From AP-15 sp963738185 (GTDB taxonomy: Bacteria > Pseudomonadota > Alphaproteobacteria > ATCC43930 > CGMCC-115725), in contig CAVTVA010000003.1 of assembly GCA_963738185.1 (NCBI GenBank), positions 2,914,001 to 2,978,000 on the forward strand: DNA of 64,000 bases, read 5' to 3'. Below the pieces are notes generated by a model. That model searched no databases. It saw only the letters and a program-made list of their open reading frames with translations, and had not been told where the DNA came from. Below are positions 45,318 through 54,139 of this stretch, piece after piece. Position numbers and translations under genes: made by a program. Numbering within the stretch: the stretch's first letter is position 1; every line of letters begins with the position of its first letter.

Positions 45318-46655
45318 TCAGACGGTGCGCTTGGCGAAAAAGCGGTTTTCCGGGCGGGGCAGGCCGAGATTCTCGCGCAGCGTCCGGCCCTCGTATTCGC
45401 GGCGGAAGAGGCCGCGGCGCTGCAATTCCGGCACCACGCGGTCGACAAAATCGTCGAGGCCGCCTGGGACATAAGGGAACATGATGTTGAACCCGTCGCA
45501 GGCCTCGCCGTCGAGCCATTCCTCCATCTGATCGGCGATCGTCGCGGGCGTGCCGACCAAGGCGTGGCCGCCATAGCTGCCGGCGATCCGCGCCAGTTCC
45601 CGCACCGTCAGATGGTCGCGCCGCGCCCGGTCGATGACCCGCTGGCGGCCGCTTTTGCTGGCGTTCGATTCCGGGATTTCGGGCAATGGCCCATCGAGAT
45701 CAAACCCGGAGGCGTCGTGGCCGAGGGCGATCGACAATGAGGCGAGGCCGCTGTCGGGATGCACCAGGCTGTCGAGCAAGGCCCGCTTGTCGCGCGCCTC
45801 GGCGACGCTGTCGCCGACCACGACCAGCGCGCCGGGCATGATCTTCAGGTGCTCGGGGTCGCGCCCGAGCCGCGCCATTCGGCTCTTGACATCGGTATAA
45901 AAGCGCTGCGCGTCGGCGAGGCTGCCGCCGCTTGCGAAGATCATCTCGGCGGTTTCGGCGGCGAGCTGGCGACCGGCCTCGGACGCGCCGGCCTGTACGA
46001 TGACCGGCCAGCCCTGGACCGGCCGGGCGATGTTGAGCGGGCCGCGCACCGAGAAGAATTCGCCCTGGTGGTCGAGCACGTGCAGCCGCTCGGGGTCGAA
46101 ATAGATGCCGCGTTCGGCGTCGCGGATAAAGGCGTCGTCGGCCCAGCTGTCCCACAACCCGGTCACGACATCGAAGAACTCGCGGGCCCGGCGATAGCGC
46201 TCGCCATGCTCCATCGCCTCGGTCAAGCCGAAATTCAGCGCCGCGTCGGGGTTCGAGGTGGTGACCAGGTTCCACCCGGCCCGCCCGCCGCTCAGATGGT
46301 CGAGCGAGGCAAACCGCCGGGCGATCAGCCAGGGCGGCTCGAACGTAGTGGACGCGGTGGCGATCAGCCCCAAATGCCGGGTCACCATCGCCAAGGCCGG
46401 CAACAAGGTCAGCGGGTCGAACGAGGTGACTGTGGCGCTGCGCTTGAGCGCCGCCATCGGCATGTTCAAGACCGAGAGATGGTCGGCCATAAACCAGGCG
46501 TCGAACCGGCCGCGCTCCAGGGTCTGCGCAAACCGCACCAGGTGCTCGAGGTTAAAGTTCGCGTCCGGATAGGCGCCGGGGTAGCGCCACCACGCGGTGT
46601 GGATGCCGACCGGCCGCATAAACGCGCCGAGATGCAATTGCCGCGCTGCCGCCAT
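45318..46655 (-). CDS. NtaA/DszA-family FMN-dependent monooxygenase
   Basis: A 445-residue two-component monooxygenase of the NtaA/SnaA/DszA/DmoA family, which attacks organic sulfur or amine compounds with FMNH2 supplied by a reductase. Family signatures are HTAWWRYPGAYPDANFN, FDAWFMADHLSVLNM, STTFEPPWLIARRFASLDHL, RAGWNLVTTSNPDAALNFG and GPLNIARPVQGWPVIVQAG. It is divergent from a second member of the family at 46914. ATG 46655 was chosen over GTG 46661. Confidence 0.9.
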   Translation of the reverse strand: MAAARQLHLGAFMRPVGIHTAWWRYPGAYPDANFNLEHLVRFAQTLERGRFDAWFMADHLSVLNMPMAALKRSATVTSFDPLTLLPALAMVTRHLGLIATASTTFEPPWLIARRFASLDHLSGGRAGWNLVTTSNPDAALNFGLTEAMEHGERYRRAREFFDVVTGLWDSWADDAFIRDAERGIYFDPERLHVLDHQGEFFSVRGPLNIARPVQGWPVIVQAGASEAGRQLAAETAEMIFASGGSLADAQRFYTDVKSRMARLGRDPEHLKIMPGALVVVGDSVAEARDKRALLDSLVHPDSGLASLSIALGHDASGFDLDGPLPEIPESNASKSGRQRVIDRARRDHLTVRELARIAGSYGGHALVGTPATIADQMEEWLDGEACDGFNIMFPYVPGGLDDFVDRVVPELQRRGLFRREYEGRTLRENLGLPRPENRFFAKRTV

Positions 46656-46782
46656 GACCACCGCTCCTCAGCCCCGTCGCGCCGCGATAATAGCGCGCCC
46701 GACGACAAGCGGGGACATCATGATCGTGGGCCTTGAAGGCGTAGCGGCGGGTCGATCTTTCTCGCACCGCCTTCCGCCGTCG

Positions 46783-46859
46783 AGATTGCTTCGCTGCGCT
46801 CGCAATGACACTTTTGAGGGCGTCATTGCGAGGGGCGCGGCAGCGCGCCGAAGCAATCC
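46783..46859. repeat. Interspersed palindromic repeat, type C
   Basis: GATTGCTTCGCTGCGCTCGC at the left and GCGCGCCGAAGCAATC at the right are inverted ends around CAATGACA...GTCATTGCGAGG. The same TCATTGCGAGG / CGCTCGCAATGA ends bound the larger element at 59388-59521. It lies in the 258-base gap between the two divergent monooxygenase genes. Confidence 0.7.
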
Positions 46860-46913
46860 CGGTCCGGCCCGCATCGCTGTTCGCCGCCGACCAGGTGCAG
46901 AAGGACGGGTGGA

Positions 46914-48248
46914 ATGAGTGCAACTCAACGGCAGATGCATCTTGGGGTTTTTGTGCTCGGCACCGGCAATCACTCGGCCGGCTGGCGCTATCCGGGGGCG
47001 GCGGTCAGCAACCTCGACCTGAGGGTGACGCGGGAGATCGCCGATATCGCCGAGTGCGGCAAATTCGACCTCCTGTTCATCTCCGACGGGCTGGTTATGG
47101 ATCCGGGCGACCATCCGTCGTTTTTGTGCCGGTTCGAGCCGACCACGCTGATTTCGGCGCTCAGCGCCGCGACCCGGCATATCGGCCTCGGCGCCACCGT
47201 CTCGACCAGCTTTGGCGAGCCCTATCATGTGGCCCGCGCCTTTGCCTCGATCGACCATCTCAGCAACGGCCGCGCCGCCTGGAACGTGGTGACCAGCGGG
47301 CAGCCGAGGGCGGCGCTCAATTTCAGCCGCAAGGAGCATATGGAGCACGATCTGCGCTATGAGGTCGCCAACGAATTTGTCGACGTCGTCAATGGGCTGT
47401 GGGATTGCTGGGACGACGACGCGATCCTCGCCGACAAATCGTCGGGCGCCTATGTCGATCCGGCGAAAGTCCGCCCCCTGAACCACAAGGGGCGGTTCTT
47501 CCAGGTCCAGGGCCCGATGAACATCGCGCGCTCGCCGCAGGGGCGCCCGGTCATCATCCAGGCCGGCGGCTCGCCCGCAGGGCTCGACCTCGCGGCGCGC
47601 ACCGCCGATGTCGTGTTTTCGGTCGTGCAGCAGCTCGACAGCGCCAAAACCGCTTATGCCGACCTTAAGGGCCGGCTCGCCAGATACGGCCGACCGCCCG
47701 AGGCGGTCGCCGTTCTGCCCGGCGTTATGCCGATCATCGGCCAGAGCGACGCCGAGGCCAGGGACAAGCTGTCTTTGCTGCAAAGCTGGCTGACCCCGAC
47801 CAACGCCGCGGTCCTGGTCTCCGGCCGGATCGGCTACAACGTCTCCGGGTATCCGCTTGACGGCCCGGTGCCGCCGCCGCCGCTGGGCGAGGGCGGGCGC
47901 ACCTTTTCGCGGGTGCTGTTCGAGGCCGCGCGGCGCGACAACATGACCCTGCGCGACCTCTATAACCTGACCGCGGCGGCGCGCGGCCATTGGGTTGTCA
48001 GCGGCACCCCGCAGCGTATCGCCGATACGCTCGAAGAATGGTTTCTTGAGGGTGCGGCCGATGGATTCAACATCCTGCCGCCCTATTTTCCCGGCGCTTT
48101 TGCCGATTTTGTCGATCTGGTGGTGCCGGAATTGCAGCGCCGCGGTCTTTACCGAAGCGAATACCAGGGGGTGACGTTGCGCGACCATCTCGGCCTCGCC
48201 CGCATCCCAGCCCCCACCGCTCGGGACCGCGCCGTCGGCCAAGGCTGA
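46914..48248 (+). CDS. NtaA/DmoA-family FMN-dependent monooxygenase
   Basis: A 444-residue second member of the family at 45318: HLGVFVLGTGNHSAGWRYPG, FDLLFISDGLVMDPGDHPS, RAAWNVVTSGQPRAALNFS, GPMNIARSPQGRPVIIQAGG and WFLEGAADGFNILPPYFPG. The two are clearly diverged, so they probably act on different substrates. It is followed after 18 bases by the double CoA-transferase gene on the same strand, which suggests one catabolic unit. ATG 46914 has only a weak upstream AGAAGGA. Confidence 0.9.
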   Translation: MSATQRQMHLGVFVLGTGNHSAGWRYPGAAVSNLDLRVTREIADIAECGKFDLLFISDGLVMDPGDHPSFLCRFEPTTLISALSAATRHIGLGATVSTSFGEPYHVARAFASIDHLSNGRAAWNVVTSGQPRAALNFSRKEHMEHDLRYEVANEFVDVVNGLWDCWDDDAILADKSSGAYVDPAKVRPLNHKGRFFQVQGPMNIARSPQGRPVIIQAGGSPAGLDLAARTADVVFSVVQQLDSAKTAYADLKGRLARYGRPPEAVAVLPGVMPIIGQSDAEARDKLSLLQSWLTPTNAAVLVSGRIGYNVSGYPLDGPVPPPPLGEGGRTFSRVLFEAARRDNMTLRDLYNLTAAARGHWVVSGTPQRIADTLEEWFLEGAADGFNILPPYFPGAFADFVDLVVPELQRRGLYRSEYQGVTLRDHLGLARIPAPTARDRAVGQG

Positions 48249-48266
48249 ACGGGTCGCTCCGTACCG

Positions 48267-50459
48267 ATGGATAGCGCCGGAATGCCGCTTCTGAGCGGGC
48301 TTCGGGTCGTGCAAATCGGCAACGGGTTGGCTGCTGCGGTGTGCGGGCGGCTCCTCGCCGATGTCGGCGCCGAGGTCAGCGCAATCGACCCCGACCAGTG
48401 GTCGCCGCTTGCCGAGTACCTCAATCATGGCAAGACGATCCTGTCCGCCGGTGCGGCGGGGTCGCAGGCTGTGCTCGAAACCGCCCGGCTGATCGTGTGC
48501 CAGGGCCGGCCGCGCGATCTGCGCGCGCGCCATTGCGATGCCGACAGCCTTCGCCGGGTCAACAACGAGGCGGCGATCGTCTTGATTTCGCCCTTTGGCC
48601 AAAGCGGGCCGCGCGCCGACGACCCGGCGAGCGATCTGACCCTGTTCTTCGACAGCGGCATCGCCCGGCTCTTGACCGGCCAGGTCGATGATCTGGCCGA
48701 GGCGCCGATCCGCCCGGTGGGCCGGCAATCCGCCTTTATCGGCGGGCTCGCCGCAGCCTGCGTCGGCATGCACGCCGCCCTCGCAGCCGACCCCGCGGTG
48801 ATCGACATCTCGCTGCACGAGGCGCTGGCGACGATGGCGATGACCGAGCTCGCCAATGCCGGGCTCGGCGGCAACAGCCGGCCGCGCCGGCGGGTCAGCG
48901 ACGGCAACGGCGCCACCGTGACCATCCTCCCGGCCCGCGATGGGTACGCGGCGATCTCGCCGCGCGAGGACCGCCAGTGGGCGGCCTGGCTCAGGGTCAT
49001 GGGCTCGCCCGATTGGGGCCGCGACCCGCGCTTTGCCAAGAAGCCCGACCGGGTCGCCAACTGGGATGCGCTCCATGCGCTGATGTCGGAATGGAGCCGG
49101 CAGCACGACAAGCAGTGGATCGCCGACCAGGCCCAGGCCGCCCACGTGCCGAGCTTTCCATTACGCGAGCCGGCTGAGCAGCTTAATTCCGCGCAGCTCG
49201 CGCATCGCGATTTCTACCGGCCGGTCGAGATCGCTGGGCGGACCATCAGGGCGCCGGGGCCGCCCTTTGGCCTCAGCATCAGGAATTCCGGGCGCCGGCC
49301 GACTGGTCTGCCGCCGACTCGCGGCCCGATGCCGCTCTGCGGCGTGCGCGTCCTCGATTTCAGCTGGGTCATCGCCGGCCCGACGGCGACCCGCTACCTG
49401 GCGGCGATGGGCGCGGAGGTGATCAAGGTCGAGGCGCCGGGCCGCGGCGATCCCGGCCGTGCTTCCGAACTGCACACGGTGCTCGGTCAGGCCAAGCGCG
49501 GCATCGTTCTCGACCTGAAGGAGCCGCGGGCGGGCGCGCTCGCCCGCGCGCTCGCCGCCAAATCCGACGTGCTGATCGAGAATTTCGCGACCGGCGTCAT
49601 GGACCGGCTCGGCCTCGGCGCGGAAGATTTGCGCGACGCCAATCCCAACCTGATCTATGTCTCGGCCTCGGGTCTGGGGCGCACCGGGCCCGAGGCGCAT
49701 GCCGTCGCCTACGGCACCCTGCTGCAATGCTATGCCGGGTTCGCCGGGCTCAATCGCCACCCCGATCTCCCGCCGCGGGTCGGCTTCGCCTGGCTCGACC
49801 CGATGTGCGGGTTGATGCTGGCCTTCATCGTCGCCGCGGCGCTGTGGCATCGGCAACGGGTGGGCGGCGTCGCCCGCATCGACTTCTCGATGATCGAGGC
49901 GCTGCTGTGGACGATGGCCGAGCCGCTTCTGGCGGCGCAGCTCGAAGCCCCGCCGCAACCCCGCGGGAACCGCTCCGGCCACGCTGTCCCGCATGGCGCC
50001 TATCGCTGCGCCGGCGCCGACGCGTGGATCAGCCTCGCCATCGCCGATGACGAGCAATGGCGGCGCCTGTGCGCGATCGTGCCGAGCTTGGCGCCGATGG
50101 CGGCGCTCGGGTTTGGTCGGCGCCAGGAGCGTCGCGCTTTGATCGATGACGCGCTTTCGACCTGGCTGCGGCCGCGCGATGCCGCGACCGTCGCGCGCGA
50201 GCTGCGGCGAGCCGGGATCGCGGCGGCGGCGTTGGCCAACTCGCGCGACCTGGTCGCCAGCGACCATTTGCGGGAGCGCGGGTTTTGGGACGTGCATGAT
50301 GGCCAGGTGCTGCCGGGCCTGCCGTGGCGCGCCAGTTTTCGGCGGAGAACGGGCGCCGCACCCGTGCTTGGCGTCGACACCGACGCGGTCCTGACCGAGG
50401 TGCTGGGTCTCTCGCAGGACGACATCGCCGGGCTGCGCAAATCAGGCGCCCTCGGATAA
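48267..50459 (+). CDS. Double-length CaiB/BaiF CoA-transferase fusion
   Basis: A 730-residue protein made of two tandem CaiB/BaiF domains. The first (about residues 8-345) begins LLSGLRVVQIGNGLAAAVCG and has an aspartate in DDPASDLTLFFDSG (Asp123) where the family keeps its catalytic Asp. The second (about 350-725) begins MPLCGVRVLDFSWVIAGPTA, has AMGAEVIKVEAPGRGDPGR and QAKRGIVLDLKEP, but Gly483 (AVAYGTLLQCYAGF) stands where the Asp should be. The halves therefore look complementary: each seems to lack part of the canonical set. It probably shares a transcript with the monooxygenase gene upstream. Confidence 0.9.
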   Translation: MDSAGMPLLSGLRVVQIGNGLAAAVCGRLLADVGAEVSAIDPDQWSPLAEYLNHGKTILSAGAAGSQAVLETARLIVCQGRPRDLRARHCDADSLRRVNNEAAIVLISPFGQSGPRADDPASDLTLFFDSGIARLLTGQVDDLAEAPIRPVGRQSAFIGGLAAACVGMHAALAADPAVIDISLHEALATMAMTELANAGLGGNSRPRRRVSDGNGATVTILPARDGYAAISPREDRQWAAWLRVMGSPDWGRDPRFAKKPDRVANWDALHALMSEWSRQHDKQWIADQAQAAHVPSFPLREPAEQLNSAQLAHRDFYRPVEIAGRTIRAPGPPFGLSIRNSGRRPTGLPPTRGPMPLCGVRVLDFSWVIAGPTATRYLAAMGAEVIKVEAPGRGDPGRASELHTVLGQAKRGIVLDLKEPRAGALARALAAKSDVLIENFATGVMDRLGLGAEDLRDANPNLIYVSASGLGRTGPEAHAVAYGTLLQCYAGFAGLNRHPDLPPRVGFAWLDPMCGLMLAFIVAAALWHRQRVGGVARIDFSMIEALLWTMAEPLLAAQLEAPPQPRGNRSGHAVPHGAYRCAGADAWISLAIADDEQWRRLCAIVPSLAPMAALGFGRRQERRALIDDALSTWLRPRDAATVARELRRAGIAAAALANSRDLVASDHLRERGFWDVHDGQVLPGLPWRASFRRRTGAAPVLGVDTDAVLTEVLGLSQDDIAGLRKSGALG

Positions 50460-50544
50460 CCGGCAGCCGGAAGGAACGCGATCTCGACGCGGCATCAACC
50501 GCGGCGTTTTGACCTCCGCAGCTGCCGGCCCCGACATTTACAAC

Positions 50545-50570
50545 CGCTATATCCGCCGTAATATAAAGCG
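50545..50570 (+). promoter_or_regulatory. ModE-like operator upstream of modABC
   Basis: CGCTATAT, a short GC-rich spacer and TAATATAAAGCG form an imperfect palindrome like the CGnTATAT...TAnnTAAnCG box bound by the molybdate-sensing repressor ModE. It lies 35 bases before the modA ATG, where binding would block transcription when molybdate is plentiful. No modE gene is in the window. Confidence 0.6.
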
Positions 50571-50604
50571 AGCGCCGCCGAGCCCCCAAAATCTCCGAGG
50601 AAGC

Positions 50605-51429
50605 ATGTGCAACCCAGCGAATTCGTGCCGTCGTCGATCGCCAATCTGGCGCTCCGGCATCATCGCCGCTGTTGCCATGGCGGCGCTCGCTCTGCCGGTC
50701 GGCCCGGCGCCGGCGCAGAGCCGCGGCGTGCTGGTCTTCGCCGCCGCCAGCCTCAGGAACGCGTTTGACGCGATCGACGCTGGGTATCGGCAACAAACCG
50801 GAAACCACGTCACCGTTTCGCTGGCGGCGAGCTCGACACTCGCCGAGCAGATCGCGAATGGCGCGCCGGCCGACATCTTCATCTCGGCCGATCTCGCGTG
50901 GATGGATTACCTGGCCAAGCGCAGCCTGCTGAAGCCTGGCACGCGCCAGAACCTGCTCGGCAACGAGTTGGTGCTGATCGCGCCAAAGGACAGCACGGTG
51001 CGGGTCAAGATCGCGCCGGGCTTCCCTCTCGCCAAGCTGCTTGCTGGCGGCAAGCTCGCGATGGCCGACACCAGCGCGGTGCCGGCCGGGAAATACGGCA
51101 AGGCCGCGCTCGCCAAGCTCGGCGTCTGGGCGTCGGTTGCGGGCCAGATCGCGCAGGCCGAGAATGTGCGCGCGGCCTTAGAGCTGGTGGCGCTCAAGGA
51201 GGCGCCGCTCGGCATCGTCTACCGGACCGACGCGGCGGTCGAGCCGAAGGTCAAGGTGGTCGGGGTGTTCCCCGACGACACGCATCCGCCGATCGTCTAT
51301 CCGATTGCGCTGACCGCCGCCTCCACCAGCCCGGAAGCCGCGGGTCTCCTCGCTTATCTCGAATCGCCCAAGGCCGCGGCGCTGTTCGAGCAGCAGGGCT
51401 TCAAGGTCCTCAACCAGGCCAAACGGTAG
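50605..51429 (+). CDS. modA: Molybdate ABC transporter, substrate-binding protein
   Basis: A 274-residue periplasmic molybdate-binding protein. After a signal sequence (RSGIIAAVAMAALALPVG, ending near PAPAQS) the mature part shows VLVFAAASLRNAFDAID, VTVSLAASSTLAEQIANGAP, DIFISADLAWMDYLAKR, LVLIAPKD and ADTSAVPAGKYGKAAL, all typical of ModA. GAGGAA lies five bases before ATG 50605. It is the first gene of modABC, but a palindromic repeat separates it from modB. Confidence 0.93.
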   Translation: MCNPANSCRRRSPIWRSGIIAAVAMAALALPVGPAPAQSRGVLVFAAASLRNAFDAIDAGYRQQTGNHVTVSLAASSTLAEQIANGAPADIFISADLAWMDYLAKRSLLKPGTRQNLLGNELVLIAPKDSTVRVKIAPGFPLAKLLAGGKLAMADTSAVPAGKYGKAALAKLGVWASVAGQIAQAENVRAALELVALKEAPLGIVYRTDAAVEPKVKVVGVFPDDTHPPIVYPIALTAASTSPEAAGLLAYLESPKAAALFEQQGFKVLNQAKR

Positions 51430-51460
51430 TGCTTAGACGCAGATGCAACTTCACCCGCTC

Positions 51461-51587
51461 CGTCATGGCCGGGCTCGTCCCGGCGATTTGCAACTCATGG
51501 CACGAAGTCTGTCGGCTTCCGTGGATGCCCGGCACAAGGCCTGTCCTCGGGCCGCGCACAGCGCGGACCCGTGGGCCGGGCATGACG
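51461..51587. repeat. Interspersed palindromic repeat, type E, between modA and modB
   Basis: CGTCATGGCCGGGC at the left end and GGGCCGGGCATGACG at the right end are inverted, with GTGGATGCCCGGCACAAGGC inside, as in rhizobial-type repeats of this kind. As it lies inside an operon, its RNA hairpin may stabilise the modA message or weaken expression of modB and modC. Confidence 0.7.
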
Positions 51588-51639
51588 ATTGCGGTGAGAC
51601 GTGTCTCGGCACCTAGCCGCGGTCAAGCGATGTGAACGC

Positions 51640-52350
51640 GTGAGCTGGCTGCCGCTGCTGAATTTCACCTCGGCCGAGCTGGAGGCGATCCGTCTCAGCC
51701 TCAAGGTCGCGGCATGGGCGGTCGCGGCGAGCCTGCCGCTCGGCGTGCTGATGGCGCTCGCTCTCGCACGCGGCCGGTTTTGGGGCCGGGGATTGCTTGA
51801 TGTGGCGGTTCACCTGCCGCTTGTATTGCCGCCGGTGGTGACCGGCTTTGTCCTGCTGCTGCTGTTCGGCCGCAACGGGCCGCTCGGCCGGCTGCTGTTC
51901 GAAGCTACCGGGTTCCTGTTCGCGTTCCGCTGGACTGGGGCGGCACTGGCCTCGGCGGTGATGGCCTTTCCGCTGATGGTGCGCGCCATCCGCCTTTCGG
52001 TCGATGCGGTCGACCGCCGCCTCGAGGAAGCCGCCGGCACGCTCGGCGCCGGCCCGCTGTGGATCTTCCTGACCGTGACCCTGCCGCTGATCCTCCCCGG
52101 GATCGTCGCCGGGGCGATCCTCGCCTTTGCGCGCAGCCTCGGCGAGTTCGGCGCGACGATCACCTTTGTCTCGAATATTCCCGGCGAAACCCAGACCCTG
52201 CCGATCGCGATCTACACCTTCACCCAGGTCCCGGGCGGTGACGCCGGTGCGCTCAGGCTGACCCTCGTTGCCGTGGCGATATCGACCGCGGCGCTGCTGC
52301 TGTCTGAATTTATCGGGCGCCGCGTCGCCCGGCGCGTCGCCGGGTTATGA
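51640..52350 (+). CDS. modB: Molybdate ABC transporter, permease
   Basis: A 236-residue inner-membrane permease with about five helices. It shows SAELEAIRLSLKVAAWAVAA, LPLVLPPVVTGFVLLLLFG, the EAA loop DAVDRRLEEAAGTLGAGPLW and the family signature RSLGEFGATITFVSNIPGET, followed by QTLPIAIYT. GTG 51640 gives a normal ModB length; a longer frame from GTG 51601 begins in or just after repeat DNA. The stop overlaps the modC start by four bases (ATGA). Confidence 0.93.
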   Translation: MSWLPLLNFTSAELEAIRLSLKVAAWAVAASLPLGVLMALALARGRFWGRGLLDVAVHLPLVLPPVVTGFVLLLLFGRNGPLGRLLFEATGFLFAFRWTGAALASAVMAFPLMVRAIRLSVDAVDRRLEEAAGTLGAGPLWIFLTVTLPLILPGIVAGAILAFARSLGEFGATITFVSNIPGETQTLPIAIYTFTQVPGGDAGALRLTLVAVAISTAALLLSEFIGRRVARRVAGL

Positions 52351-53480
52351 GCCTCGAAGTCGATATCCGGCATCGGCTCGGCGGCTTTGTCCTCGAGGCA
52401 AGCTTTACTACGCAGGGGCGGCTGACCGCGCTGTTCGGGCATTCCGGGGCCGGCAAGACCTCGCTCGTCAACATCATCGCCGGATTGCTCCGCCCCGAGC
52501 GCGGCCGGGTCGCGATTGACGGCCGGGTGCTGGTGGATACCAGCTCGGGCGTGTTTGTGCCAAAGCACCGCCGGCATATCGGCTATATCTTTCAGGAGCC
52601 GCGGCTGTTCCCGCATCTGAGCGTCCGTCGCAACCTGCTCTACGGCAGCTGGTTCACGCCGGCCCGCGAACGGCGCGAGAGCTTCGCGCACGTCGTCGAG
52701 CTCCTCGGCATCGGCGCGCTGCTCGAGCGCCGGCCGGGGCTGCTGTCGGGCGGGGAAAAGCAGCGCGTCGCGATCGGCCGCGCGCTGCTCGCCAGCCCGC
52801 GCCTGCTGCTGATGGACGAGCCGCTCGCCGCGCTCGACGACGCGCGCAAAGCCGAAATCCTCCCTTATATCGAGCGATTGCGCGACCAGAGCCACATCCC
52901 AATCGTCTATGTGAGCCACTCGGTGGCCGAGGTGACGCGCCTCGCTTCGACGATCGTGCTGCTCGACAACGGCGCGGTGGCGGCGACTGGGACGGTGCCG
53001 CAGGTCATGGCCCGCATCGATCTGCTGCCGTTGACCGGAAGCCGCGACGCCGGCGCGGTGCTCGAGATGCGTGTCGCCGCGCACGACGAGCGCTATCGGT
53101 TGACCACCTTGCGATCGCCCGCCGGCGAACTGCGCGTGCCGCGGATCGATCTCGCCATCGGCGCACCGCTGCGCGTGCGCATCCTCGCGCGCGATGTCGT
53201 GCTTGGGCTCGACCCGCCCGATCGCTTGAGCGCGCTCAATGTGCTGGCCGGGCGGGTCGCCGAGATCGGCGCGCTCGACGGCCCGGTCGCCGATATCCGG
53301 ATGGAGCTGAACGGCGAGATGCTGTTGGCGAGGGTGACCCGCCTCTCCATCGACCGTCTCGACCTAAAGCCCGGCCGCCCGGTCTACGCGATCATCAAGA
53401 CCGTAGCCATCGAGCGGCGCAATTTAGGCCAGGTCCGGCCGATACAGGAGGGCATCGGTTTCGACGAGATCAGCTTGTAA
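52347..53480 (+). CDS. modC: Molybdate ABC transporter, ATP-binding protein
   Basis: A 377-residue ATPase. Walker A is GHSGAGKTSLVNIIAG (about residues 31-46), the ABC signature LSGGEKQRVAIGRALL, Walker B LLLMDEPLAALDD, and the switch His is in YVSHSVAEV. The C-terminal part (about 295-360) is a MOP/TOBE molybdate-binding domain (LNVLAGRVAEIGALDG, LLARVTRLSIDRLDL), which can respond to intracellular molybdate. It overlaps modB by four bases. Confidence 0.94.
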   Translation: MSLEVDIRHRLGGFVLEASFTTQGRLTALFGHSGAGKTSLVNIIAGLLRPERGRVAIDGRVLVDTSSGVFVPKHRRHIGYIFQEPRLFPHLSVRRNLLYGSWFTPARERRESFAHVVELLGIGALLERRPGLLSGGEKQRVAIGRALLASPRLLLMDEPLAALDDARKAEILPYIERLRDQSHIPIVYVSHSVAEVTRLASTIVLLDNGAVAATGTVPQVMARIDLLPLTGSRDAGAVLEMRVAAHDERYRLTTLRSPAGELRVPRIDLAIGAPLRVRILARDVVLGLDPPDRLSALNVLAGRVAEIGALDGPVADIRMELNGEMLLARVTRLSIDRLDLKPGRPVYAIIKTVAIERRNLGQVRPIQEGIGFDEISL

Positions 53481-53550
53481 TCGGAAACCGCCGCTAATCG
53501 GAAACCGCCGCCTTCGACATGCCTCGGTCGGGTATCGGCCGCTGCGCCTA

Positions 53551-53901
53551 TTAGGCGGTGACCAGGCTCAGAATCGTCCGAAAATACTCCAGCGCCTCGC
53601 TGAGGTTGCGCGCGCTGCGCAACCGCTGGCGACCGCTTTGCACGATGAAATCCACGGGCTTGGCCGGCGACGGCGCCATCTTGAGGATGGCAAAGGCCGG
53701 CGCCTCATGGGTGTGGCGAAACACCGAAAAGCGTGCCATGCCGGGGCCGTGATCGATCGCGTAATCGCGCCACTCGCCTCGGATCACATGTCGGCTGTAG
53801 AGGCCAAGCAGCTGGTTCAGCTCGGAGCGGGTGAAATACACGGTGCGCTGCCGCGCCCGATAATCGGCGAGCGCCAGCACGGTGGCAGTCTTCCGGCTCA
53901 T
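53551..53901 (-). CDS. DUF2794 family protein
   Basis: A 116-residue protein typical of alphaproteobacteria and of unknown function. The core reads VYFTRSELNQLLGLYSRHVI, GEWRDYAIDHGPGMARFSVF and RHTHEAPAFAILKMAPSPAK, which matches DUF2794 closely. ATG 53901 (MSRKTATVLAL) was chosen; the longer frame runs against the next gene. It is a lone gene, convergent with modC. Confidence 0.88.
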   Translation of the reverse strand: MSRKTATVLALADYRARQRTVYFTRSELNQLLGLYSRHVIRGEWRDYAIDHGPGMARFSVFRHTHEAPAFAILKMAPSPAKPVDFIVQSGRQRLRSARNLSEALEYFRTILSLVTA

Positions 53902-54139
53902 CGCTGTCCTTCGCCCATTGCCGCGACCTGGGAGTGTCGGCGATTTCGCCGGCGGCGTCCAGCCGCTCGCTGAGCGGCAGCCTGCTGCAGTCCCTCCGGC
54001 GCCCGCGTCAGAATGTCTCGTCGGCTCCTGGATGCGCAGCGCCGCGGGCCCGGCGCGGCTCTTGACGCAATCCGCGTGGGCAAGCCACAAGCTCGGCGGG
54101 CTGGCCGTGCGCGGTGGGCGGACCGCCGCCAGCGTGGAG

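Noticed and set aside
46668..49145. 825-codon frame on the minus strand
   Set aside because: It is antisense to a clear flavin monooxygenase and CoA-transferase gene; long antisense frames are expected in GC-rich DNA, and its product has no recognisable motif.
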